From Bacteroidota bacterium (GTDB lineage: Bacteria > Bacteroidota > Bacteroidia > Bacteroidales > WCHB1-69): DNA of 64,000 nt. The translations under genes and the position numbers were made by a program. This document shows, one piece after another, positions 47,948 through 57,266 of this stretch; position 1 is the first letter of the stretch, and each line of letters opens with the position of its first letter. The stretch spans positions 110,127-174,126 of the forward strand of contig WQTS01000144.1 in assembly GCA_009786185.1 (NCBI GenBank), in the 5' to 3' direction. The notes beneath the pieces were generated by a model that ran no database searches, was not told the DNA's origin, and was given only the letters and a program-made list of their open reading frames with translations.

Positions 47948-49311
47948 TCAATCTTCAAACTCTTAATCACATCCTTATCAATCTTGGCCTCTCCCCAAAT
48001 AGATTTAGTTATTTTAACAGCTTCGCCGGTGGTCATTTTATCGGTATGCTCCAGAATGCGTTGAATGAAAATACATTGCTGTAACTCCGCCTCATTGTTC
48101 ACAATAGCATTAGCCAGCTCTTTACAAGTTTGATAACCACAAATACGGCAATCTACCTGCGGCAAGTGCGTGTTAATCTCGAATGATCTCTTCATTTTTC
48201 GCATCGCTACCGAAATATTGTCGTCTAATTTGTCCATTGAACGCGGCTGCACTTCACCTACTTTAATGTGTTCAAGTAAATATTGTTTCTCTTTTACCAA
48301 GGCATCGTTATCATTATGGGTATGAACATGATTTTGCGCTCTTTTTCGTTGACGTTCAGCTACAAGAAAACGATTACCCGCACACAAAATTCCGCCCGCG
48401 CAGCTTTCATCGCATGCACGTAATTCCAAGAAATCAATAGCATCTAAATCTTCATTCTCTAATTTATCTAAAAATTGAGAAACATTGTGAATTTCATCGA
48501 TGGCTAAATTTCTTCCATGTTTCAACAAGTTGATTTCTCCTCCGGTTAATGCCCACAATAAACTCTCTTTACATAAAGTATGAAAGTCCTGTTCGTTATC
48601 TATCAATTTATATTCTCCCTGTTTAATAACACGCAACACTTTGTTATACAAATAATTCATATTGATTACGCCATCTACTTTCGATTCATCTTCACCTACC
48701 GGACTTTTTACGGCAGCAATTTTAGCCGCACAGGGCGCCACATAGAAAATGCCGATATCTTCTTCTTTAACTCCTTGATCTATCAAACTTTTTTTAATGT
48801 ATAAAGCCGTAACATCTAACGGGGGCTTTATTAAACATAAATTACCTACTAAAGAAGGAAATTTTACTTGAATTAAACGCACTATCGCCGGGCAAAAGGT
48901 AGAGATGATAGGTTTTTCCGTAAATTCATTTTTTGTAATTTCCGCCATCTTTTCTTTTATCACCGGTACAGAGCGCTCTACTTCAAATACTTGTTTAAAG
49001 CCTAAGTGATATAACGATGACAGAATGGCGCGATTGCTAATCCGTTCTTGAAACTGTGCGCTAAAAATAGAAGGTAGCAAAAGAATGGGGTAAGCATAGT
49101 TATAAATAGTGTTAAAGTCGTCTTGCTCAATATAAATGGCGCTGACCGGACAAACGGAGTAACATTTTCCGCAATCAATACATCGGTTGGGGTTCAGGTT
49201 CGGTTTCCCGTTTTTCACATGAATAGCCCCCGTAGGGCAAATTCCCGTACAATGCGAGCAACCTATACACAACTCGTATTTAAATTTTAAGGCGTGGTGA
49301 AAATCTTCCAT
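47944..49311 (-). CDS. Ferredoxin-domain / degenerate [FeFe]-hydrogenase-like protein (putative redox sensor)
   Basis: CIGCSHCTGICPTGAI, CIDCGKCYSVCPVSAI; hydrogenase-like STFCPAIVRLIQVKFP, VAPCAAKIAAVKSP, ELRACDESCAGGILCAGN; C-term CRICGYQTCKELANAI. Confidence 0.82.
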   Translation of the reverse strand: MEDFHHALKFKYELCIGCSHCTGICPTGAIHVKNGKPNLNPNRCIDCGKCYSVCPVSAIYIEQDDFNTIYNYAYPILLLPSIFSAQFQERISNRAILSSLYHLGFKQVFEVERSVPVIKEKMAEITKNEFTEKPIISTFCPAIVRLIQVKFPSLVGNLCLIKPPLDVTALYIKKSLIDQGVKEEDIGIFYVAPCAAKIAAVKSPVGEDESKVDGVINMNYLYNKVLRVIKQGEYKLIDNEQDFHTLCKESLLWALTGGEINLLKHGRNLAIDEIHNVSQFLDKLENEDLDAIDFLELRACDESCAGGILCAGNRFLVAERQRKRAQNHVHTHNDNDALVKEKQYLLEHIKVGEVQPRSMDKLDDNISVAMRKMKRSFEINTHLPQVDCRICGYQTCKELANAIVNNEAELQQCIFIQRILEHTDKMTTGEAVKITKSIWGEAKIDKDVIKSLKIE

Positions 49312-49316
49312 AATCG

Positions 49317-49727
49317 TTAAAAATAGTTGGTAAATTCAACAATAGTCCCTTTCCCAACCTCTGAGTTAACTACTAAATTGTCGGTATTAGATTGCATATT
49401 GGGCAGTCCCATGCCGGCGCCGAACCCCATTTCGCGCACTTTTGGCGAAGCAGTAGAAAAACCTTTTTGCATGGCTTGCGAAATATCGGGAATACCGGGA
49501 CCTTCATCTTCCAATTTTACATATATCTTATCCTCCTCAATATCAACGGTAATCACGCCTCTAAATGCGTGCGCCACAACGTTTACTTCGGCTTCATAAA
49601 GGGCAACTACGGTACGTTTCACAATTCCTGCATCCACACCCAATTGTTTCATCATTTTTTTTACGTGGCTTGATGCCGCTCCGGCATTCGTAAAATCGCC
49701 ACCTTCAACGTTAAAAGTAAAGTTCAT
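49317..49727 (-). CDS. HATPase-fold (anti-sigma-factor-like) ATP-binding protein
   Basis: ALYEAEVNVVAHAFRG, KLEDEGPGIPDISQA, MGFGAGMGLPNMQSNTDNLVV. Confidence 0.87.
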   Translation of the reverse strand: MNFTFNVEGGDFTNAGAASSHVKKMMKQLGVDAGIVKRTVVALYEAEVNVVAHAFRGVITVDIEEDKIYVKLEDEGPGIPDISQAMQKGFSTASPKVREMGFGAGMGLPNMQSNTDNLVVNSEVGKGTIVEFTNYF

Positions 49728-49738
49728 ACAAATGGTTT

Positions 49739-50086
49739 TTAATAGATTGGAGAAAGTCCCAAGTTAAACAATACGCCCGAAGTGCGATACATGGAAAATG
49801 GTGTTTCAATCAATACCATCTCGTTCTCTTCAGCCAGCTCTATCATTTCATCGGTAGCTTTTTTATCACGCACAAATAAAATCACTTTAATATCAGACAT
49901 TTCGCATGTGCGAATCGTTTGCATATTGCATAATCCTGTAAGCAGCATAATTTTATGCGAAGAGGTGATGGTTAATACATCGCTCATCAAATCCGATGCA
50001 AATGCACATTCTACGTTATCATCCAAATGGTGAGCGCCTACTACAACACGCCCTTCAATGTGTGTTACAATTTCTTGAATCGTCAT
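49739..50086 (-). CDS. DRTGG-domain-like protein
   Basis: MTIQEIVTHIEGRVVVGAHHLDDNVECAFASDLMSDVL...VLIETPFSMYRTSGVLFNLG; located next to HATPase and Fe-S genes. Confidence 0.75.
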   Translation of the reverse strand: MTIQEIVTHIEGRVVVGAHHLDDNVECAFASDLMSDVLTITSSHKIMLLTGLCNMQTIRTCEMSDIKVILFVRDKKATDEMIELAEENEMVLIETPFSMYRTSGVLFNLGLSPIY

Positions 50087-50271
50087 CGTTAAAAATTTTG
50101 AATGGCGAAGATAGAATTTTTATGATATATCCAACTTTTTCCTAATCTTGTAATTTGCAATTGAAAAAAATATGAATATTTGCCAGGTCAATTTTAAAAA
50201 AATAAAATATGAAAAACACAGAAGAAAAAAACACATAACAATTCATAAATTATTAAAAATAAAATATTTAT

Positions 50272-51213
50272 ATGTCAGAAAAACTTCAATGTTTAATTAT
50301 TGGTGCAGGACCGGCAGGATACACTGCCGGCATTTACGCTTCGCGCGCAGGATTGAAACCCGTGATTTATGAAGGAATGCAGCCCGGTGGGCAATTAACG
50401 ATTACCTCAGAAGTGGAGAACTTTCCCGGCTATCCCGAAGGAGAATCCGGTACGGTAATTGTTGAAGATATTAGAAAACAAGCGTTGCATTGCGGCGCCG
50501 AAATCCGCTCGGGAGAAGTTACCAAAGTGGATTTTTCGAAACGCCCCTTTCGTTTGGTAATAGATTATGAGCGGGAAGTTTTTGCCGAAACCGTCATTAT
50601 TGCTACCGGAGCTACCGCGCGTTGGTTAGAGTTGGAAAGTGAATCGCACTATCGCGGATTTGGTGTTTCTACTTGTGCCACTTGCGATGGCAATTTCTTT
50701 AAAGGCAAGATTGTTGCTGTAATCGGAGGCGGAGATACGGCGTTAGAAGAAGCACACTACCTCTCTAAGATTGCAGCAAAGGTTTATTTGGTGCATCGCC
50801 GCCATCAATTTCGCGCCTCAAAAGCCATGCAAGACAGAATCCATAAAACACCAAATATTGAACCGGTTTTAGATGCCGTTCCGGTTGAGATTTTGGGTGA
50901 AAGACAAGGCTTTTCACGACAAGTAACCGGCTTACGTGTTCAAAATACAAAAACAGATGCGTTTACAGATCTTGCTTTAGATGGTATTTTTGTCGCTATC
51001 GGTGTAACCCCTGTAACCGAGCTATTTGTTGGGCAACTTGAATTGGATGCGCACGGCTACATTAAAACGCACGGCGCGCGCCCGCTCACGAATATTCCGG
51101 GTGTTTTTGCCGCCGGCGATGTGCAAGACCCGCATTACCGCCAGGCGTGCACAGCAGCGGCTTCGGGGTGCAAAGCAGCGATAGAGGCGGAACGCTTTCT
51201 CGCAAATGAGTAA
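50272..51213 (+). CDS. trxB: Thioredoxin-disulfide reductase
   Basis: IIGAGPAGYTAGIYASRAG; GVSTCATCDGNFF (CxxC); VAVIGGGDTALEEAHYLS; GVFAAGDVQDPHYRQACTAAASGC. Confidence 0.95.
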   Translation: MSEKLQCLIIGAGPAGYTAGIYASRAGLKPVIYEGMQPGGQLTITSEVENFPGYPEGESGTVIVEDIRKQALHCGAEIRSGEVTKVDFSKRPFRLVIDYEREVFAETVIIATGATARWLELESESHYRGFGVSTCATCDGNFFKGKIVAVIGGGDTALEEAHYLSKIAAKVYLVHRRHQFRASKAMQDRIHKTPNIEPVLDAVPVEILGERQGFSRQVTGLRVQNTKTDAFTDLALDGIFVAIGVTPVTELFVGQLELDAHGYIKTHGARPLTNIPGVFAAGDVQDPHYRQACTAAASGCKAAIEAERFLANE

Positions 51214-51232
51214 GTGTAGGAGTAAAAAGGCA

Positions 51233-51321
51233 AAAAGCAGAAGGCAGAAAGAAAGCGGAAGAATAATCCCCTTCAAATTTTGAAGGGGTGTCTCACGAAG
51301 CGAGACGGGGTAGTTTATATA
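51233..51321 (+). repeat. R1 composite repeat copy 2
   Basis: TAAAAAGGCAAAAAGCAGAAGGCAGAAAGAAAGCGGAAGAATAATCCCCTTCAAATTTTGAAGGGGTGTCTCACGAAGCGAGACGGGGTAGTTTATATA. Confidence 0.88.
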
Positions 51322-51345
51322 AAAATTAAAACACATATTTATTTT

Positions 51346-52104
51346 ATGCAAAAACTAACTTTTTTACTAACAACGTTAATTTTTCTATTCGCCTGCAATA
51401 GAAGCACAAACACCCAGACAAACGAAAACCTAAACATTAATCCTGTAAATCCTGAAAATCTTATGGAAATCCCGGTTCAGACAATGAAAGTCCTTTTATT
51501 AAACGGCAGCCCAAATAAAGAAGGCTGCACCTTTACCGCCTTAAGCGAAGTTGCCAAAGCATTACACGAAAACGGTATAGAAACCGAAATGATTCAAGTG
51601 GGTAGCCAAATAGTACGTGGCTGTATTGCTTGTGCAAAATGTAGAGAAACAGGCGTTTGTATTTTTGACGACCTCGTGAATGAAGTGGCTGAAAAAGCTA
51701 AAACAGCCGATGGTTTTATTTTTGGTAGTCCCGTGTATTATTCCGGGATGAATGGCACTATGAAATCGTTTCTCGACCGGTTATTTTACAGCGGAAGTAA
51801 GCATTTGGCGTACAAACCCGGCGCTGCCGTTGTTTCGGCGCGTAGAGCAGGTACAACAAACGCATTTCAGCAGCTAAACTATTACTTTACCATAAATAAT
51901 ATGCCGGTAGTTTCTTCGCAATACTGGAATATGGTACATGGAAACACGCCGGATGAAGTTCGTCAAGATAAAGAAGGATTGCAAATTATGCGCACCTTAG
52001 GACACAATATGGCGTGGATGCTGAAATCTATTGAAGCAGGGAAAGAAGCTGGGATTGAGAAACCAAAACAGGAGCCAAGGGAGAGGACGAATTTTATAAG
52101 ATAA
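51346..52104 (+). CDS. Flavodoxin-fold NADPH-dependent FMN reductase-like protein with lipoprotein-type leader
   Basis: Leader MQKLTFLLTTLIFLFACNRS (lipobox) then MKVLLLNGSPNKEGCTFTALSEVAKAL...CIACAKCRETGVCIFDD...DGFIFGSPVYYSGMNGTMKSFLDRLFY. Confidence 0.85.
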   Translation: MQKLTFLLTTLIFLFACNRSTNTQTNENLNINPVNPENLMEIPVQTMKVLLLNGSPNKEGCTFTALSEVAKALHENGIETEMIQVGSQIVRGCIACAKCRETGVCIFDDLVNEVAEKAKTADGFIFGSPVYYSGMNGTMKSFLDRLFYSGSKHLAYKPGAAVVSARRAGTTNAFQQLNYYFTINNMPVVSSQYWNMVHGNTPDEVRQDKEGLQIMRTLGHNMAWMLKSIEAGKEAGIEKPKQEPRERTNFIR

Positions 52105-52107
52105 GTT

Positions 52108-52208
52108 TTGAACCAGGATTTTAACAAGATTAATAGATTAACAGGATTAATTATAATTGAATGAAAAATCTTGGGAATTTTGAAAATCTTGATAAAATCA
52201 AGGTTCAG
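52108..52208. repeat. R3 palindromic repeat copy b
   Basis: TTGAACCAGGATTTTAACAAGATTAATAGATTAACAGGATT ... AATCTTGATAAAATCAAGGTTCA. Confidence 0.75.
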
Positions 52209-52212
52209 AAGG

Positions 52213-52286
52213 TGGCGAGAACGAGAGTTGAACTCGTGACCTCCGGGTTATGAATCCGACGCTCTAACCAACTGAGCTACCTCGCC
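52213..52286 (-). tRNA. tRNA-Met (anticodon CAT)
   Basis: Minus strand GGCGAGGTAGCTCAGTTGGTTAGAGCGTCGGATTCATAACCCGGAGGTCACGAGTTCAACTCTCGTTCTCGCCA: 7-bp acceptor stem (one G-U), GGTTC-like T arm, CAT anticodon. Confidence 0.93.
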
Positions 52287-52357
52287 TTTTTTGAGGGCGC
52301 GAAAATATACTATTTTTGCAAAAAAAATATTTAGAAAAGTTTTTTTCGGAATTTTTA

Positions 52358-53782
52358 TCAAAATCCGGATATTCGTAAACAATAAACCCCATCCGCGTCC
52401 CGCAACATTAAATATCCATCCGCGTATGCCATCGGTCCCCATGCATCGTGCCCGTTCATAATTCGCTGCTTTTTTACTAACGTCATTCCTCGTTGTTGCA
52501 GCTTATACACGTACAATTCTCCATCATCTTTCAAAGCAAACAGGTGGGTACCGATTATAAAATAAGGTCCTAAGCCAAAACGTTCATCTGCCGCTGATTC
52601 CCATATTGGCGTACGCAAATTGGAAGGTGAATAAACTACTAATTTCCCTCGTATTCCACCACCGTCTTTCGGCGGAACGGTGATCACCATTTGTTCATAC
52701 AAAATCGGCGTTTGCTGTTCGCTCGACACGCCTTCGTTCGGCTTGTAGCGGTCGACAATGGTTGCCGACCATTTACCGTCTGTGTGTTTCACTTGAAGTA
52801 GTGCGCCGCCTGCACCATAACCGGCAGTCAACAATATTTTATCGGGTGATAACTGCAAGGGAGAAGGCGCTATTACCGAAGGTTTCCACGTATCCACATG
52901 CCACAGCAATTTGCCTTTATCGGCAGTTTCGCCTGAAATGCCGCAAACGCCTCCGATTCCGGCATATATGTATGTTTTCTTTCCGTGAAGCATCATTGGC
53001 ATAATGGAAGAGTGCGACATTTTGTAGCCTAACGAATTGGGTGTTTGCCAAACGATTTCGCCTGTTTCGCAATCCACGCCAAGCATCAACACCTCCCTTC
53101 CGGCAGGCGCTAAAATTAGTTGATTGTTTTCTATTCGTGGGCATTGACCGGAGTACCAGTGCGGTACTTCTGTTTCGAACTGTTTTTGCATATCTAATAC
53201 CCATTTCAGTTCACCGGTAATTGGATCGCAGCACATTACGTGCCCCATGGGTCCAACGGTAATTACATATTTGTCGTTTACAACCGGCGCCGTGCGCGAA
53301 AAACCATGATTGCGTTTCATTGGTACACGATACCATCTGCGCCAAAGCTCTGCGCCTGTTTCCAAAGAGAAGCAGCGCAGCATATCCGAACTTAATTTTT
53401 CGTCATAATCAAGCAAGTAAACCAAGCCGTTGTAGATAACGGGAGCAGCGTAACCCTCACCGGTTTCTACTTTCCACATTACCGGAAAATCGGATGTAAA
53501 ATTGAAAGTGGCGTTTGTGTGGGCAATGTTTTTGTAGTCGTTCCCTCTGAAACATGCCCATTGCCCTTTCAGTGCGGAGGTTTCATCGGCATAGCGCATA
53601 AAAAACTCTCCAATGCGCACATCATCGGTTTTGCGTGCACCGCCTTCCGGTCGATTGTCTGCTCCGGGATTTTGGATGGTTATGTTGAAATCGGGCGTGT
53701 AAAGATGCCAAAAGATGATGGCGCCGGTATAAATCAGCGCAACGAGAATAGTAACGAGTACGATTGTGTTTTTCTTTTTCAA
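52358..53782 (-). CDS. PQQ-like beta-propeller (BamB-like) repeat protein, membrane anchored
   Basis: N-term TM MKKKNTIVLVTILVALIYTGAIIFW; blades DPITGELKWVLD, DCETGEIVWQTP, SLETGAELWRRW. Confidence 0.82.
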   Translation of the reverse strand: MKKKNTIVLVTILVALIYTGAIIFWHLYTPDFNITIQNPGADNRPEGGARKTDDVRIGEFFMRYADETSALKGQWACFRGNDYKNIAHTNATFNFTSDFPVMWKVETGEGYAAPVIYNGLVYLLDYDEKLSSDMLRCFSLETGAELWRRWYRVPMKRNHGFSRTAPVVNDKYVITVGPMGHVMCCDPITGELKWVLDMQKQFETEVPHWYSGQCPRIENNQLILAPAGREVLMLGVDCETGEIVWQTPNSLGYKMSHSSIMPMMLHGKKTYIYAGIGGVCGISGETADKGKLLWHVDTWKPSVIAPSPLQLSPDKILLTAGYGAGGALLQVKHTDGKWSATIVDRYKPNEGVSSEQQTPILYEQMVITVPPKDGGGIRGKLVVYSPSNLRTPIWESAADERFGLGPYFIIGTHLFALKDDGELYVYKLQQRGMTLVKKQRIMNGHDAWGPMAYADGYLMLRDADGVYCLRISGF

Positions 53783-53912
53783 CTTATCAAAATATTAACT
53801 TAGTAACGTGCGGCAATATTCATTATTTTCACTTTTTATGTAAAAGATAAAAAAATAATGATTTTGTCCTGAGTAAAAAAACAAACTTTCCTACAAGTTT
53901 AATAAAAATGCT

Positions 53913-53920
53913 TACTTTTG
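53913..53920 (+). promoter_or_regulatory. -7 box TACTTTTG
   Basis: TAnnTTTG match 28 nt before ATG 53948. Confidence 0.45.
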
Positions 53921-53947
53921 CCATTGCAAATGTAAAATGTTTTTATT

Positions 53948-54574
53948 ATGAATACTTCGTTACTGTACTCCGCTTGCCGCCTACAGATTGTCATTAGCGC
54001 TTTTTTACTGTTTTGCTTTGTAAATACAAACGCGCAACGTCTTGAAGTACACGGTATCAAAGATTTTTCAAATATTGAAATCGCCAATAAGCCTTGGGGC
54101 GTTGGAGGCGCCATAGACCTTGACCAATTGGTAAAAAAGACCGTTTTTAGAATTCATTTCGATTGGGCAAGACATCGAAAAAAAGATCTCATAACCAATC
54201 ATAACTATCGAAGAATGAGTGGTGGTATTTCGGCGCTTTATTCTTTTGACGTTATAGAAAAACTTACTTTCCGGTGTGGTGTAGAAGTGAATTATACCAA
54301 TGTAAGACATTCTTATATTATTGATACAGATACGATTAATAAAAAAGATATAACATGGCTGCAAACCGCAAGTTTTATAGGTGTTGGTCTGCATGTTGCT
54401 TTAAACTATGAGCTTACACCCCGATTTAATGCAGTACTTAATTTTGTTCCTGTTTACCTGATTCCGGTAAGTTCCAAATCGTATATTACTACTATTGACC
54501 CCTTATATAAAAAAGGGTTTTGGTTGTTCCCAATTCAATTAGGCCTTTCTTATAAATTATTTAAACCCGATTAA
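53948..54574 (+). CDS. Secreted/outer-membrane beta-barrel-like hypothetical protein
   Basis: Hydrophobic leader ending VNTNAQ; alternating pattern compatible with a small barrel. Confidence 0.5.
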   Translation: MNTSLLYSACRLQIVISAFLLFCFVNTNAQRLEVHGIKDFSNIEIANKPWGVGGAIDLDQLVKKTVFRIHFDWARHRKKDLITNHNYRRMSGGISALYSFDVIEKLTFRCGVEVNYTNVRHSYIIDTDTINKKDITWLQTASFIGVGLHVALNYELTPRFNAVLNFVPVYLIPVSSKSYITTIDPLYKKGFWLFPIQLGLSYKLFKPD

Positions 54575-54577
54575 TCA

Positions 54578-55003
54578 ATGAGAAAAATCCTCTTTTTAAG
54601 CATTATTATTTTATCGGTATTGACCTTATTTGCAAAGCCACGAAAAAAAGATACCGAAAACTTACCTTTGTTTTATACTAAATGGATACTGAAAGAGATT
54701 CATGGAATGCCTGTTACGCAAGGTTTAGATACTGCATTTATCATCTTTTCCGATAATTATAAAATGTCAGGAAATTTAGGATGTAATCTCTTTTTTGGAA
54801 GTTTTAGTTCCGGAAAGAAAAGGATTAAGTTAGATTTTGTAGGTTCTACAAGAAGGTTGTGTATAGATATGAGTTTGGAAGAGCAGTTCTCAAGAGCCAT
54901 TCGAGATGATATAACTCATTATCATATAGAAAAAAACAAACTTTATTTGCGCTATAAGGAAAACGTGGTTTTAAAATTTGAAGGAATAACTTTACCTCAA
55001 TAA
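54578..55003 (+). CDS. META/HslJ-like domain protein
   Basis: TKWILKEIHGMPV...AFIIFSDNYKMSGNLGCNLFFGSF...TRRLCIDMSLEEQFSRAI. Confidence 0.72.
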   Translation: MRKILFLSIIILSVLTLFAKPRKKDTENLPLFYTKWILKEIHGMPVTQGLDTAFIIFSDNYKMSGNLGCNLFFGSFSSGKKRIKLDFVGSTRRLCIDMSLEEQFSRAIRDDITHYHIEKNKLYLRYKENVVLKFEGITLPQ

Positions 55004-55037
55004 AGGTATCTATTTAACAGGTTTATGCAGGTTTATT

Positions 55038-55970
55038 ATGGATGATATGAATAAAAATTCAAAAATATATGTTGCAGGGCACACCGGATTAGTAGGCTCA
55101 GCAATTGTGCGTTGTTTGCAAAATAACGGTTATAACAATCTCATCTTTAGAGATATTAAAGATTTGGATTTAAGAAGACAGCAGGAAGTAGAAGTTTTTT
55201 TTACTCAAGAACAACCGGAATATGTGTTTCTTTCTGCCGCTAAAGTAGGAGGGATTTTAGCCAACAACACCTATCCGGCGCAATTTATCTACGATAATTT
55301 GATGATTGCTGCCAACATCATTCATTCTGCTTATTTGTCTAAAGTAAAAAAACTGCTATTTCTCGGCAGCTCTTGCATTTATCCTAAAATGGCGGCGCAA
55401 CCCATTAAAGAAGAATATCTTTTAACCGGAAGTTTGGAACCTACCAATGAAGCTTACGCTATTGCCAAAATCACAGGGTTGGAATTGTGCAAATTTTACC
55501 GCCGGGAATACGACTGTGATTTCATTTCGGCGATGCCTACGAATTTATACGGCATCAATGATAATTTCGACTTGGAAACCTCACATGTTTTGCCCGCATT
55601 AATTCGCAAGTTTCACGAAGCGAAAATAAATGAGAAAGAAGAGGTCGTATTGTGGGGCACCGGCACACCCAAACGCGAATTTTTGTATGTGGATGACCTC
55701 GCCGATGCTCTGTTGTTTCTCATGCAACATTACGCCGGCGAAGAACCGGTAAATATCGGCACGGGCGAAGATGTTGCCATTGGTGAGTTAGCCTATATCA
55801 TAAAAGAGATTACCGGATTTACCGGAAATATCGTTTATGATACCACCAAACCGGACGGTACACCGAGAAAATGGTTGGATGTTACCAAAATTCATAATTT
55901 AGGGTGGAAGCATAAAACCGAATTAACGGAAGGGATTGGAAAAGTTTATGAATGGTACCAAAATCTTTAA
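55038..55970 (+). CDS. fcl: GDP-L-fucose synthase
   Basis: KIYVAGHTGLVGSAIVRCL; AAKVGGILANNTYPAQFIYDNLMI; LGSSCIYPKMAAQPIKEEYLLTGSLEPTNEAYAIAKITG. Confidence 0.94.
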   Translation: MDDMNKNSKIYVAGHTGLVGSAIVRCLQNNGYNNLIFRDIKDLDLRRQQEVEVFFTQEQPEYVFLSAAKVGGILANNTYPAQFIYDNLMIAANIIHSAYLSKVKKLLFLGSSCIYPKMAAQPIKEEYLLTGSLEPTNEAYAIAKITGLELCKFYRREYDCDFISAMPTNLYGINDNFDLETSHVLPALIRKFHEAKINEKEEVVLWGTGTPKREFLYVDDLADALLFLMQHYAGEEPVNIGTGEDVAIGELAYIIKEITGFTGNIVYDTTKPDGTPRKWLDVTKIHNLGWKHKTELTEGIGKVYEWYQNL

Positions 55971-56008
55971 TTTTTAAATCTTTAAATTCTTAAACTTCTA
56001 TAACTCCC

Positions 56009-56779
56009 ATGAAAATTTCCATCATTACAGTAACTTACAATGCCGAAAAGTTTTTAGAAAAAACGATGTTAAGCATTTTACATCAAACATGTAAAGACTT
56101 TGAATATATTATTGTGGATGGAGCCTCAAAAGATGGAACCGTAGAGATAATTATGAATTACGAATTACGAATTACGAATGGGGAGTTTTCGGGAGTTAAA
56201 CCTGAACAATTTCGTTGGATTAGTGAACCGGATAAAGGGTTGTATGATGCGATGAATAAAGGGATGGAGTTGGCGACCGGAGATTTTGTGTGGTTTGTTA
56301 ATGCCGGAGATTTGATTTATGATGAGCATACGCTGCAAACTATCGTGAATGTTTATTCCAAAGCTCCGATGAGTGATATTATTTACGGGCAATGTTTGAT
56401 GATTGATGAAAATGAAAATGCACTTGGAGAGCGACATAAAATCGCGCCTAAACATCTTACAAAAAAGAATTTATTGCAAGGATTAGTGGTATGTCATCAA
56501 TCTATTTTAGTAAAAAAAACAATCGCACCGAAATATGATTTGAAATATAAAATTTGCGCCGATTATGATTGGACGATTCGAGCTGTGGAAGAATCAAAAG
56601 TTAGCAGTTATGTGGATCAACATATTTCCAAATTTTTAATAGCCGGAGTGTCTTCTCAACAAAGAAAAAGATCTTGGTTAGAACGTTTCAATATAATGAA
56701 AAGAGAGTTCGGGTGGTGTAAAACTTTATGGGCACATTTGATCATCATTTTAAAATATCCATTTACCAAAAAATATTAA
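56009..56779 (+). CDS. Glycosyltransferase family 2, with in-frame repeat-derived insert
   Basis: MKISIITVTYNAEKFLEKTMLSILHQTCKDFEYIIVDGASKDGT...EPDKGLYDAMNKGMELATGDFVWFVNAGD. Confidence 0.92.
   Translation: MKISIITVTYNAEKFLEKTMLSILHQTCKDFEYIIVDGASKDGTVEIIMNYELRITNGEFSGVKPEQFRWISEPDKGLYDAMNKGMELATGDFVWFVNAGDLIYDEHTLQTIVNVYSKAPMSDIIYGQCLMIDENENALGERHKIAPKHLTKKNLLQGLVVCHQSILVKKTIAPKYDLKYKICADYDWTIRAVEESKVSSYVDQHISKFLIAGVSSQQRKRSWLERFNIMKREFGWCKTLWAHLIIILKYPFTKKY
56155..56179 (+). repeat. GAATTAC heptamer repeat (3.6 copies) inside the GT2 CDS
   Basis: GAATTACGAATTACGAATTACGAAT, translated NYELRITN. Confidence 0.9.
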
Positions 56780-56784
56780 TTATT

Positions 56785-57258
56785 ATGATTATACAAACCG
56801 AAGTTAAAGTCTTTCCCGATCGCTCTAAATTACCTGCTAAAGAGGCTGATCTATTGGCAGTTGCTTCCGAAGCTGCAAAACATGCTTACGCACCCTATTC
56901 ACACTTTAAAGTGGGTGCGGCGGTTTTGTTAGCCAATGGACATATTATTTCAGGAAATAATCAGGAAAATGCGGTATATCCTTCAGGGATGTGCGCTGAG
57001 CGTGTGGCGCTTTTCTACGCCGCTGCGCAATTTCCGGAAACGCCCATTGTAAAAATTGCGATTACCGCCAAGGGAGCCAAAAATGAAACCGACCGCCCTG
57101 TTCCGCCTTGCGGAAGCTGTCGCCAATCACTTTTAGAATACGAAATGAAGTTTGGCGAGCCTATTGAAATTATAATGGCAGGTGCAAAGGGGGAAGTTTA
57201 TATCGTACAATCTGTTGCCGATTTACTACCTTTGTCGTTTAGCAGTGATTTTTTATAA
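56785..57258 (+). CDS. cdd: Cytidine deaminase
   Basis: YAPYSHFKVGAAVLLANG; NAVYPSGMCAERVALFYA; VPPCGSCRQSLLEYE. Confidence 0.93.
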   Translation: MIIQTEVKVFPDRSKLPAKEADLLAVASEAAKHAYAPYSHFKVGAAVLLANGHIISGNNQENAVYPSGMCAERVALFYAAAQFPETPIVKIAITAKGAKNETDRPVPPCGSCRQSLLEYEMKFGEPIEIIMAGAKGEVYIVQSVADLLPLSFSSDFL

Positions 57259-57266
57259 AAGGATGT

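Noticed and set aside
52248-52442. 64-aa minus-strand ORF ending KKGEVAQLVRASDS
   Set aside because: Translation of the tRNA-Met gene and its upstream region; a familiar artefact.
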